DNA of 34,194 nucleotides from Candidatus Rokuibacteriota bacterium (GTDB taxonomy: Bacteria; Methylomirabilota; Methylomirabilia; Rokubacteriales; CSP1-6), in assembly GCA_016209385.1 (NCBI GenBank), contig JACQWB010000226.1, positions 1-34,194 on the forward strand, written 5' to 3'. The notes beneath the pieces are model-generated. The model had not been told where the DNA came from. It searched no databases and saw only the letters and a list, made by a program, of their open reading frames with translations. Both the position numbers and the translations under genes were made by a program. Positions within the stretch are counted from its first letter, which is position 1. Each line of letters starts with the position of its first letter. Positions 25,403 to 33,901 of the stretch are shown piece by piece.

Positions 25403-26064
25403 CAACGGGCCTGGGCACGCGCGTCGGCCTGCCAGGTGAGCTCCCGCAGCGTGGACTCGAGCTGCTTCCGGAGCGCCTCGTGCTCGGCGCGGTCGCGATC
25501 GCGCGGCACGTGGAGCGGGGGACCGAAGCTCACCACTCCGTGCGCGAACGGCTTCGGGATCAGGAACTCGTCCCAGCTTCGCAGCCGCCAGGCCGGCGCC
25601 GCGCTGAACGTCAGCGGCACGATCGGGACCCCGCTGAGACGCGCCAGCGCGATGACGCCGGGCTGCACCACGTAGGGTGGCCCGAGCGGGCCGTCGGGAG
25701 CCACTGCCGCCTCCAGCCCGCGTTTGAGGCACTCGACCAGGGACCGGAGCGCGGCGGCGCCCCCCCGGGTGGAAGAGCCGCGCACCATCTCGAAACCGAA
25801 CCGCGTGAGAAAACGCGCCTCGAGCTCGCCGTCGCGGGAGCGGCTCGCCATGACACGGACGCGGTTCGGGCGCCCATAGAGGCAGGGGATCATCAGGATG
25901 CGGCCGTGCCAGATCGCGTAGATCAGCGGGGCGCGGCGCTCCCAGAACGGGGCGACGTGCTCGGCCCCGACCTCCGTGATGGTGAGGGTCGCGGCCAGCG
26001 CGCGGACCGCCCAGTGCGCGGTCCGCGGCGCGAGGGCCAGGAGCAGCCGATCCGCGAAGGTCAC
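25402..26064 (-). CDS. DUF374 lysophospholipid/lipid A acyltransferase (LpxJ-like)
   Basis: A 220 aa membrane-associated acyltransferase of the DUF374 family. IWHGRILMIP (51-60) holds the family's active-site His53, SRDGE follows at 76-80, GSSTRGG at 96-102, and DGPLGPPYVVQPG (124-136) is the DUF374 hallmark. A characterised member is LpxJ of Helicobacter and Campylobacter, a late acyltransferase of lipid A. Because it lies between lpxB and waaA, with overlaps on both sides, and no LpxL or LpxM gene is present in the window, it is a good candidate for the secondary acylation of lipid A here. The start is a GTG overlapping the lpxB stop (GTGA). The alternative is a general lysophospholipid acyltransferase. 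Confidence 0.85.
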   Translation of the reverse strand: MTFADRLLLALAPRTAHWAVRALAATLTITEVGAEHVAPFWERRAPLIYAIWHGRILMIPCLYGRPNRVRVMASRSRDGELEARFLTRFGFEMVRGSSTRGGAAALRSLVECLKRGLEAAVAPDGPLGPPYVVQPGVIALARLSGVPIVPLTFSAAPAWRLRSWDEFLIPKPFAHGVVSFGPPLHVPRDRDRAEHEALRKQLESTLRELTWQADARAQAR

Positions 26065-27215
26065 GGGGCGTACCCTGCCACCCTGAGGATCTGCTGCGCT
26101 GCTCGCTCCCCGACGCCGGGCGAGCCGAGGGTGCCCTTGAGCTCGCCAAAGGCCAGGCGCTGGGCGCTGAGCAGATCGGGGCTCTCGAGGAGCCTGAGGG
26201 CCTCCTCGGCCAGCCGCGGCCCTGTCGCGTCGTGCTGGAGGAGCTCGGGCACGACGCCGCGTCCGGCGACGATGTTCGCCAGGCTCACCCACCGGACCCG
26301 CATCAGGGCGCGAGCCGTCCACTCGGAGAAGCGGGAGACCCGGTAGCACACGACCATAGGTGTCCCGATCAGCGCCGCCTCCAGCGTCGCGGTCCCCGAG
26401 GCGACGAGTAGGAGATCGGCGGCGGCCATGACCTCGTAGGTCCGCCCGGGCACCTGTCGCAGGTGGACCGCGGCTCCTCGCAGAGCGCCCTCGACCAGCG
26501 CCGGGTCCACCGTCGCTGCCGGTGCCGCGAGGAACTCCGCCCGCGGGATGCTCTCGCGGATCCGCCGCGCCGCGGTCGCCATCGCCGGCAAGAGCCGCTC
26601 GACCTCCTCGCGACGGCTTCCCGGCAGGAGCCCGACCAGGATCGTCTCCGGAAGGACGCCGAGGGCATGACGTGCCCCGGCACGGGTCAAGCCGTTGGGG
26701 AGGACGTCGAGCAACGGGTGACCGACGAACTCGACCCGGCCACCTGCCGCCTCGTAGATCGCCCGCTCGAAGGGGAAGACCGTGAGGATCTGAGCCGCGA
26801 GCCTCGCGAGGAGCCGCGCGCGCCAGGGCCGCCACGCCCAGACCTGAGGCGGGATGAAATAGACGACCGGGATCCTGAGTCGCCTCGCCACCCGGGCGAG
26901 CATGAGGTTGAACTCGGGAAAGTCGATCAGGATCAGGGCGCGTGGCTGCTTCATCCGCAGCGTCTTCGACAGAAGCCTGAACGCGCGAAGGAGACAGGGG
27001 AGGCGGGAGATCGCCTCACGGGTCCCTACCACCGCGTGGGCCGTCGGATCGGCGACGAGCTCCACCCCCGCCGCCGCCATGCGCGGCCCCCCCATCCCGA
27101 CCAGCCCCCAGCCGGGGGCCTGGCGTCGCAGGGCCTTCGAAAGCGTCGCCCCGTGGAGGTCGCCCGAGGCCTCCCCGGCGACCAGCATCAGGCACGGTGA
27201 GCCGCTAACCGTCAC
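26061..27215 (-). CDS. lpxB: Lipid-A-disaccharide synthase
   Basis: Condenses UDP-2,3-diacylglucosamine with lipid X to the disaccharide. A 384 aa GT19 protein with the signatures VAGEASGDLHG (12-22), GMGGPRM, LIDFPEFNLML, PPQVWAWRPWR, FVGHPLLD, GLLPGSRREEV and SGTATLEAAL. The start is most likely the GTG at 27215, which lies 11 nt inside the lpxI end; the next Met (residue 10) would cut the first beta strand. Preceded by lpxI, which makes one of its two substrates, lipid X. Confidence 0.96.
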   Translation of the reverse strand: MTVSGSPCLMLVAGEASGDLHGATLSKALRRQAPGWGLVGMGGPRMAAAGVELVADPTAHAVVGTREAISRLPCLLRAFRLLSKTLRMKQPRALILIDFPEFNLMLARVARRLRIPVVYFIPPQVWAWRPWRARLLARLAAQILTVFPFERAIYEAAGGRVEFVGHPLLDVLPNGLTRAGARHALGVLPETILVGLLPGSRREEVERLLPAMATAARRIRESIPRAEFLAAPAATVDPALVEGALRGAAVHLRQVPGRTYEVMAAADLLLVASGTATLEAALIGTPMVVCYRVSRFSEWTARALMRVRWVSLANIVAGRGVVPELLQHDATGPRLAEEALRLLESPDLLSAQRLAFGELKGTLGSPGVGERAAQQILRVAGYAP

Positions 27216-28014
27216 CCTCGATGCTCACGATGCTGATACCCGCGCTCTCGGCTCGCGCGACGACCGACTCCCGGTCCAGGATCGCGACCTTTCCCGCCTC
27301 GACGGCCAGCGCCCGCGCCCCGCCACCAGCCATGACCTCCAGCGTTTCCAGCCCGACGGTGGGCACATCAAACCGGTAGTCGTGCCGCGGCCCGACGGCC
27401 TTGACCACCACGGTACCCGGGCCCGCCAGTTCACACCCCCGCCGGATCGTCTCGCTGGTCCCCTCGAGCGCCTCGACCGCGACGGCCACACCCCGCGCCA
27501 CGACAACCGTCTGACCCACGCCGTGCTCGGCGCACCGTCGCGCCAGGGCGAGACCGAACCGGATCTCGTTCCACTCCGCCGCCGACGGCGAGCGCGCGGT
27601 CAAGGTGCCAGCGGGCGCCAGGAGGGGACTGAGGAACGTGCGCTGGTCGAGGACCTCGATACCGAGCCCCGAGAGCACACCCACCACGGCTTCCCCGAGC
27701 CCCGCGTCCGAGAGCCCGCCGGCCGCGGCCGCCAGCTGGTGCGTTGCCGCGTCAACCGGGCGCGCCCCGAACAGAATCCCTTTGGGAAGCCGTCCGGAAA
27801 AGACCACTGCGCTGACGCGCTCGGCTCGAAGGCCTTCCAGCACCGGCCCGATCTCGCTGAGCTGACACACGATCACCCGGTCCGCGAAAGCCCCGCAGTC
27901 GGGAGCCGCGTCAAAGGCGAACACCACGACGCGCCAGCCCCGCCGCGCCGCTTCGGCAGCCACCCGGCCGGGGAGCACCCCGGCGCCCGCCATCAGGCCG
28001 AGCGTGTGCTCCAC
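27205..28014 (-). CDS. lpxI: UDP-2,3-diacylglucosamine pyrophosphatase LpxI (DUF1009)
   Basis: Hydrolyses UDP-2,3-diacylglucosamine to lipid X and UMP. LpxI replaces the unrelated LpxH of Enterobacteria in many lineages. Diagnostic segments are TLGLMAGAGVLPG at the N-terminus, VVFSGRLPKG, AVAVEALEGTSETIRRG and FDVPTVGLETL near the C-terminal catalytic region. Three starts are possible. The GTG at 28014 has GAAGGA 6 nt upstream and keeps the whole first beta strand (269 aa), so I prefer it to the GTG at 28032 (no SD) and to the ATG at 27993 (which would delete the strand). It overlaps the oxidoreductase by 22 nt. Confidence 0.94.
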   Translation of the reverse strand: MEHTLGLMAGAGVLPGRVAAEAARRGWRVVVFAFDAAPDCGAFADRVIVCQLSEIGPVLEGLRAERVSAVVFSGRLPKGILFGARPVDAATHQLAAAAGGLSDAGLGEAVVGVLSGLGIEVLDQRTFLSPLLAPAGTLTARSPSAAEWNEIRFGLALARRCAEHGVGQTVVVARGVAVAVEALEGTSETIRRGCELAGPGTVVVKAVGPRHDYRFDVPTVGLETLEVMAGGGARALAVEAGKVAILDRESVVARAESAGISIVSIEGDG

Positions 28015-29021
28015 GGAAGATCCTTCGGCCACACGGTCTCGCGTCGGCCTTCATGGATCATCCGCTCGATCTCCAGGGCGACGGCCAGCGAACGGAGGTT
28101 CTCGCCCTCGGGAAGCTCGATCGGATCCCCCGCCCGCGTCCGCCGCACCGCGGAGAGCAGGTGGAGGATCTCGAGCTTGAGGGGGTTCTCCTTGTGGACG
28201 AAGAGATGCTCGACGAAGGAGGCCTGGCGGTAGCGGATGGACTCACGGTTCAGGGTGTACTCTTGGGCAGCGCGACGGTGGATCTGGATTTCCTGATCCG
28301 CGTAGTCGAGGAGGATGTAGGCGTCGGGCTGGGTGATCGCGAGGGTCCGGATCTTCTGCTCCGTCGCCCGGCTCGCGATGATGGTGGCGATCGTGCCCGT
28401 GTCGAAGAAGAGCTGGACGCTGGCCACGTCCGGCCCCGCCGAGTGGACCGACCGGCCCATCGCGTACGCGTGCTGCGGCTCGCCGTCCACCAGCCCCAGG
28501 ACGATGTCGATGTCGTGGATCATCAGGTCCATCACCACCGTGTCGTTCTGGACGCGGGGAACGAAGGGACCGAGGCGCCTCGACTCGATCAGGATCGGCC
28601 GCTCCACGATCCTGCGGAGCTCCTGCACGGCCCCGTTGAAGCGCTCGACGTGGCCGACGTGGAGGACGGCCCCGTTCTGCCGCGCGACGCGGAAGAGCTC
28701 CTTGGCCTCCTCCAGGGTCGGGGTCATGGGCTTCTCCACCAGGACGTGGATCCCCGCCTCGAGGAGGTCCCGCGCCACCACAAAGTGCTGATCGGTGGGC
28801 ACCGCGACGCTGACGACGTCAACCCTGCCGATCAGCTCGCGGTAGTCCCCGAAGGCCCGGGTGTCGTACTGGACGGCCAGCCGCCGCGCCTTCTCCCGGT
28901 CCACGTCCACGATCCCGACCAGGTCCACGTTCCAGAGCTCGGCGTACACGAGGATATGGTACTGCCCCATGTGCCCCGCACCCACGACCGCAGCCCGCAC
29001 CCGGCGCCCCGCGTCCGCCAT
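27993..29021 (-). CDS. Gfo/Idh/MocA family oxidoreductase (GnnA-like candidate)
   Basis: A 342 aa NAD(P)-dependent sugar dehydrogenase. The Rossmann motif is VVGAGHMGQYH (12-22); the family signature EKPMT follows at about 96-100, with GHVERFNG and MDLMIHDIDI (HD motif) in the C-terminal domain. It lies between lpxA and lpxI, joined to lpxA by TGATG. In Acidithiobacillus a relative, GnnA, sits beside lpxA and oxidises UDP-GlcNAc at C3 so that GnnB can aminate it, giving amide-linked lipid A. No GnnB-type aminotransferase is in this window, so the same role is only a hypothesis. The alternative is modification of another nucleotide sugar for LPS. Family call is firm; substrate is not. Confidence 0.88.
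   Translation of the reverse strand: MADAGRRVRAAVVGAGHMGQYHILVYAELWNVDLVGIVDVDREKARRLAVQYDTRAFGDYRELIGRVDVVSVAVPTDQHFVVARDLLEAGIHVLVEKPMTPTLEEAKELFRVARQNGAVLHVGHVERFNGAVQELRRIVERPILIESRRLGPFVPRVQNDTVVMDLMIHDIDIVLGLVDGEPQHAYAMGRSVHSAGPDVASVQLFFDTGTIATIIASRATEQKIRTLAITQPDAYILLDYADQEIQIHRRAAQEYTLNRESIRYRQASFVEHLFVHKENPLKLEILHLLSAVRRTRAGDPIELPEGENLRSLAVALEIERMIHEGRRETVWPKDLPWSTRSA
28021..28026 (-). promoter_or_regulatory. Shine-Dalgarno that decides the lpxI start
   Basis: Minus-strand GAAGGA, 6 nt from the GTG at 28014, inside the end of the oxidoreductase gene. Confidence 0.55.
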
Positions 29022-29914
29022 CAGAAGATTCGCTCCTCGTCGGCGACCGGCAGTCCCCCGATCCCCTCGGTCGTCCCGTCCAGGTCCGTTTCACGGTCGC
29101 CCAGCCCGCCGCCGGTGTCAAGGCCACCCCGGTAGGGACCACAGACCCCGAGCTTGGACGTCTCGACGAACTCCACGAGGCGCGCGATTGCGGGCGTCAT
29201 GGGAAGCTCGCCGCTGATCCGGCGAACGGCGGCAGCGGGCGAGAGCCCGGACCGGTAGAGGATCCGGAACGCGGCCTGGATCTGGCGCCGATCGTCGGGG
29301 CCGACGCCCCCGCGCCGGAGCCCGATGGCGTTGACGGCCCGCGCGGTGGCCGGCGCCCCGTCGACGATCACGAAGGGCGGCACGTCCTGCACGACCTTCG
29401 AGCACCCGCCGATGTACGCGTAGGTTCCCACCCGGGCGAACGGCCGGATCCCCGAGAGCCCGCCCACCGTGGCGCGGTCTTCCACCCGGACATGGCCGGT
29501 GAGGCCGGCGTAGTTGATGATGATGACCTCGTTGCCGATCTTGCAGTCGTGGGCGATGTGGCTCATCGACATGACGAGGGTGGCGCGCCCCACCTCGGTC
29601 CAGCCGCCAGGCGTCGTGGCGCGGTGGATCGTGACGTACTCCCGGATCACCGCGTCTTCGCCGATCCGCACGCCCGACGGCGTGCCAGGCTTGTACTTGA
29701 GGTCCTGGGGCGGCGCTCCGACGATGGTTCCGTGGCCGATGCGGCTCCGCGCCCCGACGACGACCGCTCCCTCGAGCACCACGTGATGCCCGATGTCGAC
29801 GCCGGGGCCGAGCTCGACCTCCGGGCCCACGACGGAGTAGGCGCCGATGGAGACCCCGTCGGCCAACCGCGCCCGCGGGTCCACCACGGCGGTCGGGTGG
29901 ATTGCGCTACTCAT
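29021..29914 (-). CDS. lpxA: UDP-N-acetylglucosamine acyltransferase
   Basis: First step of lipid A synthesis: transfers a hydroxyacyl chain from ACP to UDP-GlcNAc. The left-handed beta-helix of hexapeptide repeats occupies about 1-185, with the catalytic SHIAHDC (118-124; His122 corresponds to E. coli His125) and [11 protein letters not shown]-terminal helical domain follows to about 258. A further 38 residues rich in Gly and acidic residues (260-297) are beyond the usual 255-265 aa length. ATG start overlapping the lpxD end by 8 nt; the end shares one base with the oxidoreductase start. The frame also opens upstream, but that is an lpxD shadow. Confidence 0.95.
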   Translation of the reverse strand: MSSAIHPTAVVDPRARLADGVSIGAYSVVGPEVELGPGVDIGHHVVLEGAVVVGARSRIGHGTIVGAPPQDLKYKPGTPSGVRIGEDAVIREYVTIHRATTPGGWTEVGRATLVMSMSHIAHDCKIGNEVIIINYAGLTGHVRVEDRATVGGLSGIRPFARVGTYAYIGGCSKVVQDVPPFVIVDGAPATARAVNAIGLRRGGVGPDDRRQIQAAFRILYRSGLSPAAAVRRISGELPMTPAIARLVEFVETSKLGVCGPYRGGLDTGGGLGDRETDLDGTTEGIGGLPVADEERIF

Positions 29915-30980
29915 CCCGGTCGGCCCCGGGATCGTGCGACACGATCCCCAGCCGCGCCTCCAGCTCCCGGATCCGCCGCTCCAGGCCCCGCACCTTCCGG
30001 AGCAGCGCGGGGAGTCGCGGCCACGCCGCCGCGATCCGCCTGGCCTCGGGCGCCGGCCGCGCCGGCGTGCCCCAGTAGGGGCCGGCCTCGCGGAGGTCCG
30101 AGGCGACCCCGGCTTGGGCGCCGACACTCACCGCGTCGCCGATGGTCACGTGATCGGCCACGCCGACCTGCCCCGCGAGGACGCTCCGCCTGCCGACTTT
30201 GACCGAACCGGAGAGCCCGACCTGAGCCACCAGGATGGTATCCTCCCCGATCTCTGCGTTGTGCCCGATCTGCACCAGGTTGTCGATCTTGACGCCCCGC
30301 CGGATCACCGTCTCGCCCAGCGTGGCCCGGTCGATGGTGACGTTCGCCCCGATCTCGACCTCGTCCTCGATCACCACCGTCCCCACCTGCGGGATCTTCT
30401 GATGCCGGGTGCCATCGAAGACGTACCCGAACCCGTCGGCCCCCAGGACGGCCCCGGGGTGGACGATGACCCGGTTTCCCAGCCGCACCCGGTCGCGGAT
30501 CACCGCGTGGGGATAGACGAGGCAGTCAGCCCCGACCTCGGCCCCGTCACCCACGTAGACGAGCGGAAAGATCCACGTCCGCGCTCCGACGCGCGCATCG
30601 GCGCCGATGACGGCCAGCGCCCCCACCGCCGCGCTGGGGTCCACACGAGCGCTCGGCGCGATCTGGGCTGACGGGTGAATCCCGCTCGGGGGCGTCGGCG
30701 CCGGGTGAAAGAGTCTCAGGAGGCCGATGAGCGCGGCTCTCGGGTCGGTGGCCCGGAGCAGAGGTCCGAGCAGCTTCGCGTCGGCGGGGACGAGCAGCGC
30801 GCCGGCACGTGTCGTTCGCGCCAGGCTCGCGTACTTGGCGTGCGTGAGGAAGGAGATCTGATCCGGCCGAGCGGTCTCGAGCGGGGCGACCCCGGTGATC
30901 TTCAGGTCAGGATCACCCTCCAGCTCCACCCGGAGCGCCTGAGCGATCTCCCCGAGCGTCAACGATCCGGAGGTCGCCAT
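29907..30980 (-). CDS. lpxD: UDP-3-O-(3-hydroxyacyl)glucosamine N-acyltransferase
   Basis: Third step of lipid A synthesis, N-acylating UDP-3-O-acyl-GlcN with hydroxyacyl-ACP. The 357 aa protein has the N-terminal uridine-binding domain (about 1-95, with [11 protein letters not shown] at 40-50), then a long hexapeptide beta-helix with [10 protein letters not shown] (178-187) and the catalytic [12 protein letters not shown] (234-245, His240), and an end helix [22 protein letters not shown] start only 5 bases after the ompH stop. It runs straight into lpxA; no fabZ separates them. Confidence 0.96.
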   Translation of the reverse strand: MATSGSLTLGEIAQALRVELEGDPDLKITGVAPLETARPDQISFLTHAKYASLARTTRAGALLVPADAKLLGPLLRATDPRAALIGLLRLFHPAPTPPSGIHPSAQIAPSARVDPSAAVGALAVIGADARVGARTWIFPLVYVGDGAEVGADCLVYPHAVIRDRVRLGNRVIVHPGAVLGADGFGYVFDGTRHQKIPQVGTVVIEDEVEIGANVTIDRATLGETVIRRGVKIDNLVQIGHNAEIGEDTILVAQVGLSGSVKVGRRSVLAGQVGVADHVTIGDAVSVGAQAGVASDLREAGPYWGTPARPAPEARRIAAAWPRLPALLRKVRGLERRIRELEARLGIVSHDPGADRDE

Positions 30981-30985
30981 CTGCC

Positions 30986-31531
30986 CTACTTCTTCGCCCG
31001 ACCGGCTTCCTGATCATACGCCTTGATGATCTCGTCGGTGAGGTCCGCCTCGCTGGCCCCGTAGACGACCCCGGCGCCGCGCTTCTCGACGATGATCAGA
31101 TAGCCGCGCTGCTTGCCGTAGCGCTCGATAATGCCGGACAGCTCCTGGAGCACCTTCTGGAGAAGCCCCTGTTCCTTCTTCTCGAGCTCTTTCTGGTAGT
31201 CGTCGATCAGCCGCCGGAGGTCGCGCGCCTTGCGCTCCAGCGTCTCCTGCTTTTCCTTCCGCGCCTCGGGGCTCAGGAGGAGCCCTTTCTTGTCCAGTTC
31301 GTCGCGCAGCTTCTCGAGCTCCGTGCGCTTGCCGTCCACGTCCTTCTGCATCGACGCCTTGTCGCGCTCGATCTGCTCCCGCGCCGCCACGCCGGCCGAC
31401 GACCGGGCCAGGATCCGCTGGACGTCCACGTAGCCGATCCGGCTCGGCGACTGGGCCGCGGCCGACGCCCCGAGGAGCAGCGCGAGGCCGATCATTCCCG
31501 CCTGAACGACTCTTATCGTTACCCCCCCCAT
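30986..31531 (-). CDS. skp: OmpH/Skp family periplasmic outer-membrane protein chaperone
   Basis: A periplasmic holdase that carries unfolded outer-membrane proteins to the BAM complex. The 181 aa precursor has a hydrophobic signal sequence ending ASAAAQ (residues 22-27), then [13 protein letters not shown], the characteristic strand of the Skp body, and a long charged coiled coil (about 55-140) forming the tentacles, closing with [23 protein letters not shown] (in part). ATG start with GGGAGGG about 3-5 nt upstream. It lies between bamA and lpxD, the order widespread in Gram-negative genomes. Confidence 0.93.
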   Translation of the reverse strand: MGGVTIRVVQAGMIGLALLLGASAAAQSPSRIGYVDVQRILARSSAGVAAREQIERDKASMQKDVDGKRTELEKLRDELDKKGLLLSPEARKEKQETLERKARDLRRLIDDYQKELEKKEQGLLQKVLQELSGIIERYGKQRGYLIIVEKRGAGVVYGASEADLTDEIIKAYDQEAGRAKK

Positions 31532-31591
31532 GTTCCCTCCCCTTCCCGTACCGGATGCCCGCGGGAGCGAGGACCCCGGGGGCTGGCGGCC

Positions 31592-33847
31592 CTAGAAGGG
31601 CGACCCCACGGAGAAGTGGAACTGGTTGGAGCTCTCGCCCTTCCGGCGATCCAGGTTGAACCCCCAGTCCAGCCGGATCGGCCCGAACGGCGACTGCCAG
31701 CGGACGCCGACCCCGGCGGCTTCCCGCGTGTCGGTTAGATCAAAGTCTTTGGTGAACCCGTAGACGTTCCCGACATCGAAGAAGGTCGCCAGTCGGATCC
31801 CGAATCCGACGGGGACGAGATGCTCGAGGTTCAGGAGGACCTCGGAAGTGCCGCCGATGCGACTGCCCGTCTCGTCCACCGGTGAGATCTGGCGCAGCTT
31901 GCGTCCGCGGATCGAATTCGGGCCGCCCAGGAAGAACCGCTCGAAAAGTGGCAGTTCGTTGTCCCCGAGCCCGAAGCCATAGCCAGCCTCCAGGCGGCCG
32001 GCGAGAACGGTGTCCCAGAAAACCGGATAGAAATAGCTCAGCTCCCCCACGGTCTTCATGAACTTGTTGTCGCCGCCCAGCCCGGCGACGTCGCTCACGA
32101 GGCTGAACCGTCCGCCTCGGGCAGGGGTGAAGACGTTGTCCCGGGTATCCCAGACGACGCCCGCCCCGACCAGCGAGGTGACCGTGTCCCCCTCCTCACG
32201 CCGGAGGAATGGCGAGGCGTCCTCGGCCACGTCGGAGATATCGTCGCGGGTCAGCCGGTACTGCAGGTTCCACCGCCAGAATTCCAGGAACGGGTGGCTC
32301 AGCCGCACGTCGCCGCCGAGGCTGTTGACCGTGAAGTCCAGGAACACGCGCCGGTTGTTGAAGAGGTCGAACCCCGCCGCCAGGGGCCGATCGAAGAGCC
32401 AGGGTTCGGTGAAGGAGACAATCCCTAGCTGGGTGTTCGCGCCACCCCGGAGCCTGAGCGCCACCTCCCAGCCCCTGCCGAGGAAGTTTCGCTGCGAGAG
32501 GTCAATCGTGCCGAGAAACCCCTCCGCCGAGCTGAAGCCGCCGCCGATGCTGAAGATGCCCGTCGGGCGCTCGGTGACCTCGATGTTCACCACGATCTTG
32601 TCCTTGGCCGACCCCGGCGAGGTCGAGGCCTTGACCGTCTCGAAGAACCCGAGGTTCGCCAGCCGCTGGCGCGCCCGCGCGAGCTTCTGGCTGGTGAAGA
32701 GATCCCCCTCCGCCATCGGGATCTCCCGCCGCAGGATCTTCTCCTGGCTTCGTACGTTGCCGCTGATGTTGATGCGTTCGACGAAGACCTCGGGCCCTTC
32801 CGTGATCTCCAGGGTCACGTTCACCTTCCGGGCCGCCTGGTCCTGGGTGGCGACCGGGTTCACGTCCACCGAGGCGCGGCCGATGGTGCTGTAGAGCTCG
32901 CTGATGCCATGGACGGTCTCGCGCAGCTTGGCCCGCGAGAACGGCTTCCCGGGCACGAGTTTGATCTGCCGGCGTACCTCCTCGACCGGGAGGACGTTCG
33001 TCCCGGTCACGTCCACACCGGCGAGCGTGAACTGCGGCCCCTCGACCACCTTGATCGTGATCGTCACCCGGGCCCGGTCCCGGTCCACGCTGATGTCATG
33101 GGATTCCACCCGGGCCTGGATGTAACCGTGGTCGGTGTAGAGGGCGACGATCCGCTCGATGTCTTCCTCGAGGCGCTGCCGGTGCACGACCCCGCGCAGG
33201 ATGAAGAATTGCCGCTCCTGCGTGGCCATCGCTTTCTTCACCTGCCTGGGCGTGAGCCCCGACGTCCCCTCGATGACGATCCGGTCGATCGTGATCCGCC
33301 GCCCCTCGCTGATCCGGAAGGCCACCTTCACGTCTCCGTCGGGCACCCGATCCACCTGGGGAGCGATCTGCACCTCGAAGTACCCTTCCTCCTCATAGTG
33401 ATCCTTGAGCTTGTCGACCGCCTTCTGAACCTGCACCGGATTGTAGACGGCTCCCAGCTTCAGGTCGATCTTCTCCTGGAGGGTGGCCGTGTCGATGCGC
33501 CGGTTCCCGACGAACTCGATGTCCCGGATGAACGGGCGCTCGACGACCACGAAGGTGACCTTGACCCCCCCCTCGAAGTCCTCCACCTTCAGCTGGACGT
33601 CGTCGAAGAAGCCCAGGGCGAAGATGCTGCGGATGTCCTCCCCCAGCCGGGCCGGGACGAAGGGCATCCCCACCTTGGTCTGCACCCGGCCCAGGATCAC
33701 GGCCTCCTGGACCCGGCGGTTCCCCTGAACCGCCAGCTCGTTGATGATGACGGGGGGTTGCTGCCCTTCCTGGGCCGGCACCCGAGAAGGGACGGGCAGG
33801 AGGAGGACAAAAAAAATGGAGAGAACTACCCTCCAGAGGCGCATCAT
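31592..33847 (-). CDS. bamA: Outer membrane protein assembly factor BamA
   Basis: The Omp85 insertase of the BAM complex. The 751 aa precursor has a signal peptide (1-25, ending VPAQ), five POTRA domains recognisable by repeats of the type I-x-x-I-x-[VI]-x-G-N (INELAVQGNRR, IRDIEFVGNRR, IDRIVIEGTSG, LAGVDVTGTNV, VERINISGNVR) and a C-terminal 16-strand barrel starting near FSIGGGFSSAEGFLG. The loop-6 motif reads NSIRGRKLRQ, with Arg where many homologues have an aromatic residue after RG. The chain ends with FHFSVGSPF, so the last residue is Phe as in the outer-membrane beta signal. ATG start; the next codon is also ATG. A GC-rich stem-loop precedes the start. Confidence 0.96.
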   Translation of the reverse strand: MMRLWRVVLSIFFVLLLPVPSRVPAQEGQQPPVIINELAVQGNRRVQEAVILGRVQTKVGMPFVPARLGEDIRSIFALGFFDDVQLKVEDFEGGVKVTFVVVERPFIRDIEFVGNRRIDTATLQEKIDLKLGAVYNPVQVQKAVDKLKDHYEEEGYFEVQIAPQVDRVPDGDVKVAFRISEGRRITIDRIVIEGTSGLTPRQVKKAMATQERQFFILRGVVHRQRLEEDIERIVALYTDHGYIQARVESHDISVDRDRARVTITIKVVEGPQFTLAGVDVTGTNVLPVEEVRRQIKLVPGKPFSRAKLRETVHGISELYSTIGRASVDVNPVATQDQAARKVNVTLEITEGPEVFVERINISGNVRSQEKILRREIPMAEGDLFTSQKLARARQRLANLGFFETVKASTSPGSAKDKIVVNIEVTERPTGIFSIGGGFSSAEGFLGTIDLSQRNFLGRGWEVALRLRGGANTQLGIVSFTEPWLFDRPLAAGFDLFNNRRVFLDFTVNSLGGDVRLSHPFLEFWRWNLQYRLTRDDISDVAEDASPFLRREEGDTVTSLVGAGVVWDTRDNVFTPARGGRFSLVSDVAGLGGDNKFMKTVGELSYFYPVFWDTVLAGRLEAGYGFGLGDNELPLFERFFLGGPNSIRGRKLRQISPVDETGSRIGGTSEVLLNLEHLVPVGFGIRLATFFDVGNVYGFTKDFDLTDTREAAGVGVRWQSPFGPIRLDWGFNLDRRKGESSNQFHFSVGSPF

Positions 33848-33855
33848 TGGTCAAC

Positions 33856-33897
33856 GGGCCCGCCCCTCCGCGGGACCACAGGGCGCCGGGCGGACCC
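33856..33897 (-). promoter_or_regulatory. Stem-loop between the clp gene and bamA
   Basis: GGGCCCGCCC (33856-33865) and GGGCGGACCC (33888-33897) pair over 10 bp with one G-U wobble in the minus-strand RNA (an A-C mismatch in plus-strand RNA); the flanking C33855-G33898 adds an eleventh pair. The 22-nt loop is also GC-rich. No U-run follows. It overlaps the region where the bamA ribosome site should lie (GGAGGG at 33864-33869, 16 nt from the ATG). Confidence 0.4.
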
Positions 33898-33901
33898 GCT
33901 T

